Part shown: positions 8,710-19,514 of the stretch, in pieces
How the letters are laid out: every line of letters begins with the position of its first letter
Numbering within the stretch: position 1 is the first letter of the stretch
DNA from: Aestuariibacter sp. GS-14
Lineage (GTDB): Bacteria; Pseudomonadota; Gammaproteobacteria; Enterobacterales; Alteromonadaceae
Direction of reading: 5' to 3'
NCBI RefSeq assembly: GCF_006494365.1
Contig: NZ_VHIP01000001.1
Location: forward strand, 248,001-312,000
Length of the DNA: 64,000 bases
The notes under the pieces: generated by a model
What the model saw: only the letters and a program-made list of their open reading frames with translations
Told to the model about the DNA's origin: nothing
Databases searched by the model: none
Position numbers and translations under genes: made by a program

Positions 8710-9933
8710 ATGGCGTACGAAGTAAATATTCAAGGCTACCGTTTGTGTTGCCTGGATGCCATTTCAGCCGTATCTCAAACCGAGTGGGATCGGCTTGCCC
8801 GTTATGCAACAACCGGCGGCCCATTTGTGCAGTATAGCTGGTTAGCCTTACTGGAAGACACTGGCTGTGTGGGTCAGGATACAGGCTGGCAACCTGCGCA
8901 TTGGGTTATCTACGAGGGCAATTCATTGGTTGCCGCCATTCCCGGTTACATTAAAACCCATAGCTATGGCGAATATGTATTTGATCACAGCTGGGCAAAT
9001 GCTTACCACCAGCACGGTTTTGCTTACTACCCCAAATGGATTGCCGCCATTCCGTTTACCCCGGTAACCGGCCCGCGAATACTACTGGATGCCAACGCCG
9101 ACTTTACCCGTTGTCTTCAGGCACTTTCTTCGGCGTTACAGAGCTGGGCAAACCAACAGGGGATTTCCTCTTTGCACTGGTTGTTTCACAATCACAGTCG
9201 CGATGCGTTCGAAGGGATAGGTTTTCCTACCCGTCGCAGTGTGCAGTTTGAATGGGTTAATCGCAAATACAGTCAGTTTGACGACTTTCTGAATGTATTA
9301 ACCTCGCGCAAACGCAGAGACATCCGAAAGACACGGTCACGTGTGTTAAGCGGTGGTATGCAAATACACACCCTAACCGGTGACCAGCTCACCACAGCGC
9401 ATATGACTACCTTTATTGCATGTTATCAGGATACCTATTTAAAGCGCAGTGGTCACAAAGGCTATCTCACACCCGATTTTTTCTTTGGTTTGTTAACCTG
9501 TATGCCAGACAATATTTGCCTGGTATTAGCCAGCCGCTCAGACAAACCTATCGCTGCAGCGCTCTTTCTATACGATAAAACCGGACTATATGGGCGCTAC
9601 TGGGGTTGTCTGGAAGACATTGATTCGCTGCATTTTGAATGCTGTTATTTTCGTGGTATCGACTTTGCCATTGCGCAAAACCTGCCGGTTTTTAATCCTG
9701 GTACACAGGGAGAGCATAAAATACTTCGCGGTTTTGAACCCAAGTTTTGCTATTCACAGCACCAGTTACTGCACCCGGATTTTCACTCAGCTGTAGAAAA
9801 GTTTTTACATCAGGAAATGCCAGCTATACAACAGTATTTCAATCAGGCTCAGGATGTATTACCTTTCAACAGCGATTATATAAACACATTTGTAAACACT
9901 AACGATAAACCGTCGGATTCCGACCATACCTAA
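8710..9933 (+). CDS. FemAB/GNAT-like protein (DUF482, PF04339 type)
   Basis: A 407-residue protein resembling the DUF482 'peptidogalycan biosynthesis/recognition' family, which has two GNAT-like folds of the FemAB kind. Visible landmarks are FVQYSWLALLEDTGCVG near residue 40, FDHSWANAYHQHG (about residue 100), and SSLHWLFHNHSRDAFEGIGF. LTSRKRRDIRKTRSRV (basic, likely nucleotide or CoA contact) comes next, and NPGTQGEHKILRGFEPKF lies toward the end. These fit the family; no substrate is known. It is divergent from recX and is followed after 14 nt by the M13 peptidase gene, with which it may form an operon. A cytoplasmic location is likely, as no signal peptide is seen. Confidence 0.75.
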   Translation: MAYEVNIQGYRLCCLDAISAVSQTEWDRLARYATTGGPFVQYSWLALLEDTGCVGQDTGWQPAHWVIYEGNSLVAAIPGYIKTHSYGEYVFDHSWANAYHQHGFAYYPKWIAAIPFTPVTGPRILLDANADFTRCLQALSSALQSWANQQGISSLHWLFHNHSRDAFEGIGFPTRRSVQFEWVNRKYSQFDDFLNVLTSRKRRDIRKTRSRVLSGGMQIHTLTGDQLTTAHMTTFIACYQDTYLKRSGHKGYLTPDFFFGLLTCMPDNICLVLASRSDKPIAAALFLYDKTGLYGRYWGCLEDIDSLHFECCYFRGIDFAIAQNLPVFNPGTQGEHKILRGFEPKFCYSQHQLLHPDFHSAVEKFLHQEMPAIQQYFNQAQDVLPFNSDYINTFVNTNDKPSDSDHT

Positions 9934-9947
9934 CACAGAGTATTATA

Positions 9948-12014
9948 ATGAAGTACACGCTAATCGCAGCGTCAGTTGCCGCCACTCTGGCACTGACAGC
10001 CTGCAGTAAATCTGAGAACACACAAGTACAGCAAACCCAGGCGCAAGCACCGGCAGTAGCGCAAATTGGCACCTTCGGTGTTGACCTGAGCGCCCGTGAT
10101 TTAGCCGTTAAACCCGGCGACGACTTTTTCATGTATGCCAGCGGTACCTGGTACAAAAACTATGAGTTACCTGCTGATAAAACCCGTTTTGGCGCGTTCA
10201 GTGAACTGGCTGATCGCAGTGAAGAGCAAGTGAAGCAAATCATCGACGACATTATGGCGTCGGACAGCCTGACTCCCGATGAGAAATTGGTTCACGATTA
10301 TTACCATGCCTACATGGACACCGACACCATTAACGCCAAGGGTATTACCCCTATTAAACCTATTCTGGAAGAAATTCAGGGGCTGAATTCGGTGGACGCG
10401 TTAACCGTCTTTTTCGGTAAGAGCTGGTTGCATGGTGCCAGTTCACCGCTATGGGGTGGCTTGTGGTACAACCGTCTTGACCCTAACGAATATCAGTTGT
10501 CTGTGGGCGTAAGCGGATTGGGCTTACCTGATCGCGACTATTACCTGAGCGATGCTGAGCGCTTCGTAAACATTCGCCAGGCGTATCTGACGCACATTGC
10601 ACAAATGCTGAGTTTTGCTGGCGAAACCGATACCGAAACAAAAGCACAGACCATTCTGGCATTGGAAACCGCGATTGCTGAAATTCAGTGGCCACGTGAA
10701 AAGCGCCGGGATCGCGACTTAACGTTAAACCAAATCGCCCGTGAAGAATTAAGCGATGCCTATGCAAACTTTAACTGGAATGCCTGGTTAAATGCACAAG
10801 GTTACAAGGCGCCCGAGCTGAACATTACCCAGCCGGAGCCAGTAAAAGCAGTCATTGAGATCATTAATGATACGCCAATGGCCGATTGGAAAACGTATCT
10901 GACCTACCACACGATTTCTAATAATGCGTCTATGCTGTCTGACGACATCTACATGGCGAACTTTGAATTCCAAAGTAAAACACTGTACGGCCAGCAAGAG
11001 CCCCGCCCTCGCTGGAAGCGCGCGCTGGCATCAATGTCTGGCACCGAGTCGCTGGGTTTTGCCATTGGCAAGAGCTATGTTAAACGTTTCTTCCCAGAGA
11101 GTTCTAAAACCCAGATGGCCGAACTGGTTGAAAACCTGCGTACCGCGTTAGGCGAGCGCATTGATGGCCTGGATTGGATGGGTGAAGAAACGAAAGTGAA
11201 TGCCAAAGCCAAACTGGCTGCCTTCCGCCCGAAAATCGGTTATCCGGATGAGTGGTTGTCATACGAAGGACTGTCTGTTACTGCCGATGATCTGCTCACT
11301 AACGAACACAACATCCGTAAGTTCTTCCGTGCACTGGAGCTGGAAGAAGAACTTAAACCCACTAACCGCGAACGTTGGGGTATGACACCACAACAGGTGA
11401 ATGCGTATTACAACAGCTCGTTTAACGAAATCGTGTTCCCGGCTGCGATTCTGCAACCGCCATTCTTCGACCCAAATGCCGATGCTGCAGTAAACTACGG
11501 CGCAATCGGTGCGGTAATCGGTCATGAGATGGGACACGGATTTGATGATCAGGGTTCTAAGTCAGATGCCAATGGTATTCAGCAAAACTGGTGGACCGAT
11601 GAAGACCGCGCTGCATTTGAAGCGAAAGCAGACATGCTGGCAGCTCAGTACAGTGCGTATGAGCCAATCGAAGGCAACTTTGTTAATGGCCGCAACAGCT
11701 TGGGTGAGAACATCGGTGACGTAGGCGGCCTGGCTATGGCATATCACGCCTATCAATTGAGCCTGAAAGGCAAAGAAGCCCCGGTGATTGACGGCTTAAC
11801 CGGTGATCAGCGTTTCTTCCTGGCCTGGGCTCAGGTTTGGAAAGAAAAGCGCACAGAAGAGAGCATGCTCAATCAATTACGCGCGGGTACTCACGCACCA
11901 GGACAGTCACGTGCCCTTGCGCCACGTAACCACGATGCATGGTACAAAGCCTTCGACGTACAGCCAGGTGATGCACTTTATCTGGCACCAGAAGAGCGCG
12001 TACGCATCTGGTAA
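9948..12014 (+). CDS. M13 family zinc metallopeptidase, lipoprotein (PepO-like)
   Basis: A 688-residue neprilysin-type endopeptidase of the periplasm or outer membrane. The N-terminus is a lipoprotein signal, with a hydrophobic stretch and lipobox LTAC (Cys19), then a Gln/Ala-rich tether. The M13 N-terminal domain begins DLSARDLAVKPGDDFFMYASG. The catalytic site is HEMGH (His526, Glu527, His530), with the third zinc ligand Glu587 in GENIGDVGG. The substrate-binding NAYYN and the C-terminal VRIW end are typical. The length matches bacterial PepO proteins (about 630-700). It degrades small peptides; the substrate here is unknown. It is probably co-transcribed with the upstream FemAB-like gene, and a terminator follows. 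Confidence 0.93.
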   Translation: MKYTLIAASVAATLALTACSKSENTQVQQTQAQAPAVAQIGTFGVDLSARDLAVKPGDDFFMYASGTWYKNYELPADKTRFGAFSELADRSEEQVKQIIDDIMASDSLTPDEKLVHDYYHAYMDTDTINAKGITPIKPILEEIQGLNSVDALTVFFGKSWLHGASSPLWGGLWYNRLDPNEYQLSVGVSGLGLPDRDYYLSDAERFVNIRQAYLTHIAQMLSFAGETDTETKAQTILALETAIAEIQWPREKRRDRDLTLNQIAREELSDAYANFNWNAWLNAQGYKAPELNITQPEPVKAVIEIINDTPMADWKTYLTYHTISNNASMLSDDIYMANFEFQSKTLYGQQEPRPRWKRALASMSGTESLGFAIGKSYVKRFFPESSKTQMAELVENLRTALGERIDGLDWMGEETKVNAKAKLAAFRPKIGYPDEWLSYEGLSVTADDLLTNEHNIRKFFRALELEEELKPTNRERWGMTPQQVNAYYNSSFNEIVFPAAILQPPFFDPNADAAVNYGAIGAVIGHEMGHGFDDQGSKSDANGIQQNWWTDEDRAAFEAKADMLAAQYSAYEPIEGNFVNGRNSLGENIGDVGGLAMAYHAYQLSLKGKEAPVIDGLTGDQRFFLAWAQVWKEKRTEESMLNQLRAGTHAPGQSRALAPRNHDAWYKAFDVQPGDALYLAPEERVRIW

Positions 12015-12030
12015 TTAATGTACCAATAGC

Positions 12031-12062
12031 AAGAAGGCCAGCGTTTAGCTGGCCTTCTTTAT
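12031..12062. terminator. Bidirectional terminator between the peptidase and chemoreceptor genes
   Basis: AAGAAGGCCAGC-GTTTA-GCTGGCCTTCTT forms a perfect 12-bp stem with a 5-nt loop, followed by TTATT on the plus strand. The A-rich left arm gives a T-run on the minus strand, so it can serve both convergent genes. Confidence 0.92.
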
Positions 12063-12072
12063 TGTGATTACT

Positions 12073-13563
12073 CTACCTTACGGCTCGACCGTGTTTTTGA
12101 TCTACCAGCTCTGTAAGACACTGAATGACGTGTGAACTGGCATTTTCTGCCGCTTCCACATGATGCAGAATACCTTGAAATATATCGTCGTTGCGCAACC
12201 AGTCCTGTTTTACCAGAGCAATGGCTTTGTGCACATTCTGATGCACGCCGGCGTGATAGTTTTCCAGCGTTCTGAATGCAGGTAACCCATTGAACATATC
12301 CTTGCCACTGCCCTCGTAATACCATTTGCCCAAACGACAGGAGAAGTGATCCACTTTTACGGCTTCGGCTTCATTGCCTTCACCATTGCGCTCCATGCCT
12401 ATGTAAGCGTTTTGCATGTACACAATGTGATCCAATTTAACCAGTGAAGCAAATGAGCGGTCTTTGGTTTGGCCAATCAGATGAATAGTTTTATCGGCTG
12501 CCTGGGCTACAAATTCAAAATTGGTATAGAACTTACTCACTTCGTCGCCAATTACCTTGGTACTTTGCCCAACTTCCAGGGTTTGGCTAACCATGGTGTC
12601 AATTTTACCCGTCAGGTTATAAATAATATCGCTGATCTCTGCGGTAGACTGACGTGTCCGGTCTGCCAGGTGGCGCACTTCGTCGGCAACAACCGCAAAC
12701 CCCCGGCCTACTTCCCCTGCCCGGGCCGCTTCAATTGCGGCATTCAGGGCTAACAGGTTAGTTTGCTCGGCAATATCACTGATCAGTTTCACAGTAGCGG
12801 CGATGCGGCCACTTTCCTGCCCCAGCAGGTTTGCTGTATTTTCTACCGAGACCATTTTTTGGTTTACTGAATCGAGCGATCCCTTTAGCTCTGCCACGGT
12901 CTGACGACTTTGGTTTGCACCATCACGACTTTCATTGGCAATAGATAACACATCGTCCATGTCGGTCGATAACTTCACCATTTCCTGCTGACTGTTTTTC
13001 AGATTATCCAGCAAATTACTGGTATTGAGGTGATGCATTTCGCTGAGCAATCGATTTTGACGGGCGAAGTTATCAGCCTTCTCCATCGATGAAATTGCCA
13101 TATTCACGTTTTTCATGATATCGGCAAATTCACCCGGCAGGCCTTTCACCAGCCCTTTGCGATAAAACTCGCGTTTACTGGCGCGTTCAAAACTGTTCGA
13201 CAATTCTTTAAAGTTGGTTTCTACCACATCTAAGAAGTCATTTAGTTCCCAAGCGACTTTTCCCACTTCACCCAGGCCCTTTGTTCTGGTTACCCTGACA
13301 TGCGTATTGCCCTCTATGGCGGCAGACAAGGTTTCGTGAATGGCACTGAGTGCCTGTATCGGCTTTTTATGGTCCCGGTAAGCATAAAACGCAAATACCA
13401 TTGCCACCACCGGCGACAGAATGTTCAGCAGCGTAAACCCACCTCGCCACACATTACCTGCGGCGATAAAAAAGGTAATTCCCACAAACACAATGCAGAT
13501 AATCAGAAATTTCTGGGTTAAAAATGGAATATTTTTACTGACCTGGCTGGTTTGAATAATCAT
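12073..13563 (-). CDS. Methyl-accepting chemotaxis protein with C-terminal CZB domain
   Basis: A 496-residue membrane chemoreceptor. Two adjacent membrane helices (about residues 18-38 and 43-62) leave almost no periplasmic sensor. A HAMP-like segment follows, then the signalling coiled coil with the conserved tip [20 protein letters not shown]. The C-terminal 100 residues form a chemoreceptor zinc-binding (CZB) domain: [17 protein letters not shown] holds the Cys and first His, and later His residues occur in ENYHAGVH and [11 protein letters not shown] domains sense zinc and, in some proteins, HOCl. It lies 8 nt after a PAS-only gene that probably provides the input. The likely stimulus is redox, oxygen or zinc (inference). 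Confidence 0.93.
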   Translation of the reverse strand: MIIQTSQVSKNIPFLTQKFLIICIVFVGITFFIAAGNVWRGGFTLLNILSPVVAMVFAFYAYRDHKKPIQALSAIHETLSAAIEGNTHVRVTRTKGLGEVGKVAWELNDFLDVVETNFKELSNSFERASKREFYRKGLVKGLPGEFADIMKNVNMAISSMEKADNFARQNRLLSEMHHLNTSNLLDNLKNSQQEMVKLSTDMDDVLSIANESRDGANQSRQTVAELKGSLDSVNQKMVSVENTANLLGQESGRIAATVKLISDIAEQTNLLALNAAIEAARAGEVGRGFAVVADEVRHLADRTRQSTAEISDIIYNLTGKIDTMVSQTLEVGQSTKVIGDEVSKFYTNFEFVAQAADKTIHLIGQTKDRSFASLVKLDHIVYMQNAYIGMERNGEGNEAEAVKVDHFSCRLGKWYYEGSGKDMFNGLPAFRTLENYHAGVHQNVHKAIALVKQDWLRNDDIFQGILHHVEAAENASSHVIQCLTELVDQKHGRAVR

Positions 13564-13571
13564 TGCCCTTC

Positions 13572-14093
13572 CTATAAATATTGCTCGTACAAACCCAACA
13601 CAAACTCGTCATAACTCACACCGTGTTGTGACTCAATATGCTCAGACAACCACTTCCACGAACTACTTGCCGCGGTATCTGCTGACAAACCCGCTTCTTT
13701 TTTTCGCATTTCAGCATAAATAGCTTCAATTGCTTTCACTGCCGCTTCCGGGGCTTTTCTTCGCACTGAAAAGAAACCCTCGACTTTACCGTTCACTACA
13801 TCAGGGGTTACGTTAGCAAACACCCAGTAATAATCGCCGTCTGACGTTAGGTTTTTTACAAAACCAAAAAATTCCTGGCGGGATTTGAGCGTTTTCCACA
13901 TGGCGTAATACACCCCTCTGGGCATATCGGCATGGCGAATAATGTTATGAGGCTTTCCGAGTAATGCAGTTTCCGGGAAGTTAGAAATTCGCATAAAGTG
14001 GCGATTGGCATAGGTTATATTTCCCCGCAAATCGGTTTTGCTGACTATCAGAATCTTGTCTGAAAACGTAATGTTTTTGGCAACCACAGGCAT
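13572..14093 (-). CDS. Free-standing PAS-domain protein, Aer-like
   Basis: A 173-residue soluble protein with one PAS domain (about residues 15-125) close to the FAD-binding PAS of Aer: [46 protein letters not shown], and [19 protein letters not shown]. The remainder is helical and ends in a short acidic tail. It has no membrane or methyl-accepting segment. The following gene, 8 nt downstream, encodes the sensorless chemoreceptor, so the two proteins together have the parts of an aerotaxis receptor (inference). Flavin binding is expected from similarity only. AAGGA precedes the ATG at 14093. Confidence 0.85.
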   Translation of the reverse strand: MPVVAKNITFSDKILIVSKTDLRGNITYANRHFMRISNFPETALLGKPHNIIRHADMPRGVYYAMWKTLKSRQEFFGFVKNLTSDGDYYWVFANVTPDVVNGKVEGFFSVRRKAPEAAVKAIEAIYAEMRKKEAGLSADTAASSSWKWLSEHIESQHGVSYDEFVLGLYEQYL

Positions 14094-14111
14094 TACCGTC
14101 CTTTGTTCATG

Positions 14112-14119
14112 TTATTGGC
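14112..14119 (-). promoter_or_regulatory. Possible sigma-28 (FliA) -10 element
   Basis: On the minus strand GCCAATAA matches the FliA -10 consensus GCCGATAA at 7 of 8 positions, about 18 nt before the PAS gene. A TTTAAGT -35-like element lies upstream but 2-3 nt too far. Chemoreceptor operons are usual FliA targets. The rest of the 146-bp gap 14094-14239 shows nothing else. Confidence 0.4.
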
Positions 14120-14239
14120 AGGTGATCACGTTATTACTTAAAGATTGCACGCAAACTTCAATGTGTCCAATTCGAAATCAAGCATGAAAGAACACATTGC
14201 GCCGTCACAAAGTGCGGCAGTCTGCCAGAACCCGACGAG

Positions 14240-14827
14240 CTATTCTTTGACCCAGATTAATAACAGATTGTTTGCAGGCATGTGCACAGTGTGTTTGAGT
14301 ATTAAATCCTCACCGGCCCAGGTGATTAACTGGTTAATATCTTTGTATCCACCCAGCCCGCGGCTCAATAAATCCAGATGAAAAAGCTGGTTACTTTGAG
14401 AAGAAAATTCCCCGTTTAAGGTAAACGGCCCGTACTGACAAAACACGCCTTGCTTAGGTAATCGCTGCGCTACACTTTTCATCATCAGTGCCACTTCATC
14501 GGCAAACATGATATGCCCAGTATTGGCAGTGTAAACGGCATCGAAAGGCAACGCCGGTAAGTCATGTTTGCCAATCATTAATTCAATTGGGCGATGCAAG
14601 TTAGTGAGGTCAGCGTCGTCCAGCCAGGCGTTGATGCCCACATGATTGTGTATAACATCACTGGTGTGCCAGTGAAGGTGAGGTAAATAGCGGGCAAAAT
14701 GCACGGCATGTTGCCCGGTACCACTGCCAATTTCCAATACAGTGGCACTGTTTGAAAATGCCCGTGATAATTCAGTCAGAATTGGCTGTTTATTGTTCTC
14801 ACAGGCCTGGCTAAAGGGTTTAGTCAT
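14240..14827 (-). CDS. DUF938 SAM-dependent methyltransferase-like protein
   Basis: A 195-residue class I methyltransferase fold of the DUF938 family. The SAM-binding motif I is [33 protein letters not shown] corresponds to motif II, and [19 protein letters not shown] is highly typical of the family. The conserved N-terminal [15 protein letters not shown] is present. The substrate is unknown. Its start overlaps the end of the metH C-half gene by 8 nt, so it is translationally coupled to the methionine operon, suggesting a link with SAM metabolism (inference). Confidence 0.88.
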   Translation of the reverse strand: MTKPFSQACENNKQPILTELSRAFSNSATVLEIGSGTGQHAVHFARYLPHLHWHTSDVIHNHVGINAWLDDADLTNLHRPIELMIGKHDLPALPFDAVYTANTGHIMFADEVALMMKSVAQRLPKQGVFCQYGPFTLNGEFSSQSNQLFHLDLLSRGLGGYKDINQLITWAGEDLILKHTVHMPANNLLLIWVKE

Positions 14828-17444
14828 TCAGGTTGGGGCCTAACCAGCGCTGGGCAGTTTCGATATCCCAGCCTTTGCGGTTAGCGTAGTCTTCCACCTG
14901 ATCAGGCTGGATTTTCGCTACTGCAAAATAACGCGCCTCCGGATGCGCAAAATACCAGCCGGATACCGACGCCCCCGGCCACATGGCATAGCTTTCAGTG
15001 AGCTTCATACCGGTGTTCGCTTCTGCATTAAGCAAATCCCAAATCAGTTGCTTTTCAGTATGCTCAGGGCATGCTGCATAGCCTGGCGCAGGTCGAATGC
15101 CTTGGTATTTCTCGCGAATCAGATCATCGTTGCTTAGCGACTCGTCTGGCGCATAGCCCCAGTAATGCTTACGCACTTGCTCATGCAGATATTCAGCGAA
15201 CGCTTCAGCTAACCGGTCGGCTACGGCTTTTACCATTATGGCATTGTAGTCGTCGCCGTTTGCTTCATAAGCGGCTGCCAGTTCATCTTCACCAATTCCG
15301 CCCGTCACTGCAAAGGCACCAATGTAGTCTTTAATACCTGAGCCTACCGGTGCTACAAAGTCACTTAAACAGTAATTCGCGCCTTTGGGCTTGTCCGTTT
15401 GCTGACGCAGGTGATGGGCAATGCCCAACGTTTCAGTTCTAGTCTCATCGGCGTAAACCACCACATCGTCGTCCTGACGGTTTGCCGGGAATAAACCAAT
15501 AACGCCTTTGGCCTGCAAGCTTTGGTCAGCAATCACTTTATCCAGCATGGCGTTAGCATCATCAAACAAACTTTGAGCCTGCTCGCCCACTACTTCATCA
15601 GTTAAAATCCGCGGGTACTTACCGGCAAGCGACCAGGTTAAGAAAAACGGTGTCCAGTCGATGTAGTTTCGCAGGGTTTCAAGCGCTACTGACACAGGTG
15701 TTACACCGAGCTTTTTGGGCGTTACCGGCGCAGTGCTGAAATCCGGTACATGGGCATTGTCGCGCGCCTGCTGCAAGCTCACCGGTTTACTGCGCGGCTG
15801 TTTGCGAGCGTGTTGGTCGCGTACAATGTCATATTCTTTGCTAAGCTGCTCAGCAAACTCAGCACGGGATTGTGCATTCAATAATTTCTGACACACACCT
15901 ACCGCACGACTGGCATTCGGTACGTACACTACCGGAGCATGATAATGCTGTTCAATCTTAACCGCCGTGTGTGCTTTAGAGGTGGTTGCACCACCAATCA
16001 ATAACGGCAGGTCGAAGTTCAAACGCTCCATCTCTTTGGCTACATGTACCATTTCGTCCAAGGATGGCGTAATTAACCCCGACAGGCCAATCATATCAAC
16101 ATCTTCTTCCTTGGCACGTTGCAGGATACTGGCACAGGGTACCATTACCCCCATGTCGATCACCTCAAAGTTGTTACATTGCAGAACCACACCCACAATG
16201 TTTTTACCGATGTCGTGTACATCGCCTTTAACGGTTGCCAACAGGATTTTACCGTTACTCTTCTGGCCTTCTGATTTTTCGGCTTCAATGTAAGGTTGCA
16301 GATACGCAACGGCCTTTTTCATTACGCGCGCTGATTTTACTACCTGCGGCAGGAACATTTTTCCTTCACCGAACAAGTCGCCCACCACGTTCATGCCATC
16401 CATTAATGGCCCTTCAATAACGTGAAGTGGCTTGTCGGCTGCTTGTCTCGCCGCTTCGGTATCTTCTTCTATAAAATCAGTGATCCCTTTAACTAACGCG
16501 TGTTCAAGTCGCTTGTTAACCGGCAACTCACGCCAGGCGAGATCTTCCTTAACCACCGTTTTACCGTCGCCCTGATATTTAGGCGCAAGCTCAAGTAGCT
16601 TGTCTGTAGCGTCATCATGGCGGTTAAGGATCACATCTTCAACCGCATCTCGCAGTTCTTTGGGGATCTCATCATACACTTCCAACTGTCCGGCGTTCAC
16701 AATGGCCATATCGAGGCCTGCGCGGATAGCGTGGTACAGGAAAACAGAATGCATGGCTTCGCGTACCGGGTTGTTTCCGCGGAACGAGAACGAAATATTC
16801 GACAAACCACCCGATACGTGTGCATAAGGACAGGTTTTGCGGATCACTCGTGTCGCTTCAATAAAATCAACAGCGTAGTTGTTGTGCTCTTCTATACCGG
16901 TGGCAACTGCGAAAATGTTGGGGTCGAAAATTATGTCTTCCGGCGGGAATCCCAATTTTTCAACCAATAATTTATAACTGCGCTGACAAATTTCTACTTT
17001 GCGCGCCTGGGTATCCGCCTGGCCGGTTTCGTCGAAGGCCATCACTACCGTGGCAGCACCGTAACGTTTAATCAAGCGTGCCTGATATAAAAAGGGTGCT
17101 TCGCCTTCCTTTAAGCTAATGGAATTAACAATCGCTTTGCCCTGCACACACTTAAGGCCGGCTTCAATCACTTCCCATTTTGATGAATCAATCATGATCG
17201 GCACGCGACTGATATCAGGCTCAGACGCAATCAGGTTCAAAAAGGTAGTCATCGCGCTTACTGAATCCAACATGGCTTCGTCCATGTTGATATCAATAAT
17301 TTGCGCACCGTTTTCAACCTGCTGGCGGGCCACATCTAATGCAGCTTCATAGTCGCCGTTTAAAATAAGGCGTTTGAATACGGCGGAACCCGTGACATTG
17401 GTACGTTCACCGATATTTATAAAATTTGAAAATTCTGCTGACAC
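14820..17444 (-). CDS. metH: Methionine synthase, cobalamin-dependent, C-terminal part (split MetH)
   Basis: An 874-residue protein carrying all of MetH except the homocysteine-binding module. The pterin-binding domain begins [16 protein letters not shown] and includes [12 protein letters not shown]. The B12-binding module has the cap domain, the cobalamin-ligand motif DVHDIGKNI (His binds cobalt), and [14 protein letters not shown] with [13 protein letters not shown]. The C-terminal SAM-dependent reactivation domain has [14 protein letters not shown] and [19 protein letters not shown]. It matches E. coli MetH from about residue 355 onward. The start at 17444 is 9 nt after the stop of the N-half gene. 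Both halves look intact, so a two-subunit enzyme is likely rather than a decayed gene. Confidence 0.93.
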   Translation of the reverse strand: MSAEFSNFINIGERTNVTGSAVFKRLILNGDYEAALDVARQQVENGAQIIDINMDEAMLDSVSAMTTFLNLIASEPDISRVPIMIDSSKWEVIEAGLKCVQGKAIVNSISLKEGEAPFLYQARLIKRYGAATVVMAFDETGQADTQARKVEICQRSYKLLVEKLGFPPEDIIFDPNIFAVATGIEEHNNYAVDFIEATRVIRKTCPYAHVSGGLSNISFSFRGNNPVREAMHSVFLYHAIRAGLDMAIVNAGQLEVYDEIPKELRDAVEDVILNRHDDATDKLLELAPKYQGDGKTVVKEDLAWRELPVNKRLEHALVKGITDFIEEDTEAARQAADKPLHVIEGPLMDGMNVVGDLFGEGKMFLPQVVKSARVMKKAVAYLQPYIEAEKSEGQKSNGKILLATVKGDVHDIGKNIVGVVLQCNNFEVIDMGVMVPCASILQRAKEEDVDMIGLSGLITPSLDEMVHVAKEMERLNFDLPLLIGGATTSKAHTAVKIEQHYHAPVVYVPNASRAVGVCQKLLNAQSRAEFAEQLSKEYDIVRDQHARKQPRSKPVSLQQARDNAHVPDFSTAPVTPKKLGVTPVSVALETLRNYIDWTPFFLTWSLAGKYPRILTDEVVGEQAQSLFDDANAMLDKVIADQSLQAKGVIGLFPANRQDDDVVVYADETRTETLGIAHHLRQQTDKPKGANYCLSDFVAPVGSGIKDYIGAFAVTGGIGEDELAAAYEANGDDYNAIMVKAVADRLAEAFAEYLHEQVRKHYWGYAPDESLSNDDLIREKYQGIRPAPGYAACPEHTEKQLIWDLLNAEANTGMKLTESYAMWPGASVSGWYFAHPEARYFAVAKIQPDQVEDYANRKGWDIETAQRWLGPNLND

Positions 17445-17453
17445 GTCAATACC

Positions 17454-18509
17454 TTAATGCACGAATGGTTCTAAACCGGACAACCGCATTTTTGGTTCAA
17501 ATGCGGGGACTGCCCGTGGAGTGACACCTGCAACGGCGTTGGCTAAATCCCGGATATGTTGAGGAGTGCTGCCGCAGCATCCTCCTACAATATTCACTAA
17601 TCCTGAGCCTGCCCATTCTTTCAGGTGACTCGCCATTTCAGGCCCTTCCATATCGTATTCGCCAAATTCATTGGGTAAGCCCGCATTTGGATGCGCCGAC
17701 ACCAGGCATTCTGACACCGTTGAAATTTCGTCAACATACTGGCGCAACAGATCAGGACCCAGCGCACAGTTAAGGCCAAATGACACCGGCTTTATATGAC
17801 GCAGGGAATAATAAAACGCTTCGGCTGTCTGCCCGGAAAGGGTGCGGCCCGATGCATCGGTAATAGTACCAGAAATCATCACCGGCAAACGGAATCCCAG
17901 TTTTTCAAACACGGTTTCAACAGCAAATGCCGCGGCTTTGGCATTCAGGGTATCAAATATGGTTTCAATAAGAATGATGTCTGAGCCGCCTTCGATGAGG
18001 GCTTCACAAGATTCAGTGTAGGCTTCTACGAGTTGATCGAAGGTAACGTTGCGTTTTCCTGGATCATTCACATCCGGAGATATAGACGCAGTGCGGTTTG
18101 TTGGACCCAGCACACCCGCTACAAAACGCGGCTTTTCAGGGGTCTTTGCCGTAAATTCATCGGCAGCTCTGCGCGCCAGTCTGGCAGCAGCCAGATTAAT
18201 GTCACGAGACTGTGCTTCCATGTCGTAATCGGCCATGGCAATGGTGGTGGCATTAAACGAGTTGGTCTCGATGATGTCTGCACCGGCTTCGAGATACTGA
18301 CAGTGAATATCGTAAATAATATCAGGCTGTGTAATAGACAAGAGATCATTGTTGCCTTTTATATCACAATGCCAGTCGGCGAATTCCTTGCCCCGGTAAT
18401 CTTCTTCTTCCAGTTTGTGGCGTTGGATCATAGTGCCCATTGCGCCGTCTAAAATCAGAATGCGTTTTGCCGCCAGGGCATAAAATTGCTCGTCAGTTAA
18501 CCTGCTCAC
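17454..18509 (-). CDS. metH: Methionine synthase, homocysteine-binding N-terminal part (split MetH)
   Basis: A 351-residue homocysteine S-methyltransferase barrel. Motifs are [11 protein letters not shown] at the N-terminus, [15 protein letters not shown], and [15 protein letters not shown]. The three zinc-binding Cys are in FGLNCALGP and VGGCCGSTP. The protein ends at [10 protein letters not shown], the exact interdomain linker where E. coli MetH continues into the pterin-binding domain. It carries its own stop and is followed 9 nt later by the rest of MetH. It starts 3 nt after metA. By itself it could resemble an MHT-type methyltransferase, but the context makes it the partner of the downstream protein. 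Confidence 0.92.
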   Translation of the reverse strand: MSRLTDEQFYALAAKRILILDGAMGTMIQRHKLEEEDYRGKEFADWHCDIKGNNDLLSITQPDIIYDIHCQYLEAGADIIETNSFNATTIAMADYDMEAQSRDINLAAARLARRAADEFTAKTPEKPRFVAGVLGPTNRTASISPDVNDPGKRNVTFDQLVEAYTESCEALIEGGSDIILIETIFDTLNAKAAAFAVETVFEKLGFRLPVMISGTITDASGRTLSGQTAEAFYYSLRHIKPVSFGLNCALGPDLLRQYVDEISTVSECLVSAHPNAGLPNEFGEYDMEGPEMASHLKEWAGSGLVNIVGGCCGSTPQHIRDLANAVAGVTPRAVPAFEPKMRLSGLEPFVH

Positions 18510-18512
18510 GTG

Positions 18513-19451
18513 TTACCTCTTATGCTGGTTTTTCTCTACCAGCTGATTCAAATCATACGGCGTTGTCTGGTAAACATAGTAGTTTATCCAGTTCGTGAAA
18601 AGAAGGCTGCCGTGTGAGCGCCATCTTACTAAAGGAGACTGGCTTGGGTCATCTCCCGGAAAGTAATTACAAGGAATATTTGGTTCTATACCGGCCTGCA
18701 CATCGCGCTGATATTCATCAGACAGGGTTTCAGGATCGTACTCCGGGTGCCCGGTAATGAACACCATGCGCTTGTCGTCAGAGGCAACCACATAAGCCCC
18801 CGCCTCTTCCGACTCAGCAATCACCTTCAGGCCGTCTACGCTGTCGTAGTCTTCAGTGGCAATATAGCCGTATCGCGAATGAGGGGCGAAAAACTCCGGG
18901 TCAAAACCTCTGAGTAATTCATTGTGGGGATCTTTCACTTTGTGGTGATACACACCAGACAGTTTTTCGTCGCGTAATTTACGCTGAATACCATAAAAAT
19001 GGTACATGGCGGCATGCGCTGCCCAACACAAATAGAGCGTAGACTGCACATGACGATTGGCCCATTCAAGAATGGTTTTCATGGTGTCCCAGTAATTTAC
19101 ATCCTCATAGTCCAGCAGCGCCAACGGTGCACCGGTAACAATTAGCCCGTCATAACGCTTGTCTGCAACATCATTAAAATCCAGGTAAAACGCATCCATG
19201 TGCGACTGCGGCGTATGTTTGGGTGCCATGTCATTAATACGGATCAAATCTACATTGATTTGCAATGGAGTATTGGATAACAGACGTAAAAGCTGCACCT
19301 CGGTAGCAATCTTATTCGGCATAAGATTGAGAATAGCCACCTCCATGGGTCGGATATCCTGACTCGCAGCACGCTGGCTATCCATGGTGAAAATGTTCTC
19401 ACCTAATAACACGTTTTGTGCAGGTAAGTTTTCTGGGATCCTGATAGGCAT
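18513..19451 (-). CDS. metA: Homoserine O-acyltransferase (MetA type)
   Basis: This enzyme activates homoserine by acylation from succinyl- or acetyl-CoA, the first committed step of methionine synthesis. The 312-residue protein has the MetA layout. MPIRIPENLPAQ opens it, EVAILNLMPNKIATEVQLLRLL and NTPLQINVDLI follow, and YLCWAAHAAMYHFYGI contains the catalytic Cys. FITGHPEYDPETL then supplies the catalytic His/Glu. The ATG at 19451 is preferred over the GTG at 19457 because GGAG stands 5 nt before the ATG and runs into the GTG. MetA specificity (succinyl or acetyl) cannot be fixed by eye. It heads the metA-metH-metH-DUF938 operon and has a MetJ box upstream. Confidence 0.95.
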   Translation of the reverse strand: MPIRIPENLPAQNVLLGENIFTMDSQRAASQDIRPMEVAILNLMPNKIATEVQLLRLLSNTPLQINVDLIRINDMAPKHTPQSHMDAFYLDFNDVADKRYDGLIVTGAPLALLDYEDVNYWDTMKTILEWANRHVQSTLYLCWAAHAAMYHFYGIQRKLRDEKLSGVYHHKVKDPHNELLRGFDPEFFAPHSRYGYIATEDYDSVDGLKVIAESEEAGAYVVASDDKRMVFITGHPEYDPETLSDEYQRDVQAGIEPNIPCNYFPGDDPSQSPLVRWRSHGSLLFTNWINYYVYQTTPYDLNQLVEKNQHKR

Positions 19452-19514
19452 AGTCACTCCGGGCGATTATCTAGTTGTGCTATTGTCGCTAAAGTTAGGG
19501 CAATGTCAACATCT

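Noticed and set aside
17445-17456. metH broken by a frameshift
   Set aside because: The N-half ends at its own stop in the linker, and the C-half has its own start and a short conserved leader. The catalytic domains are all intact, so a natural split is more likely than an error.
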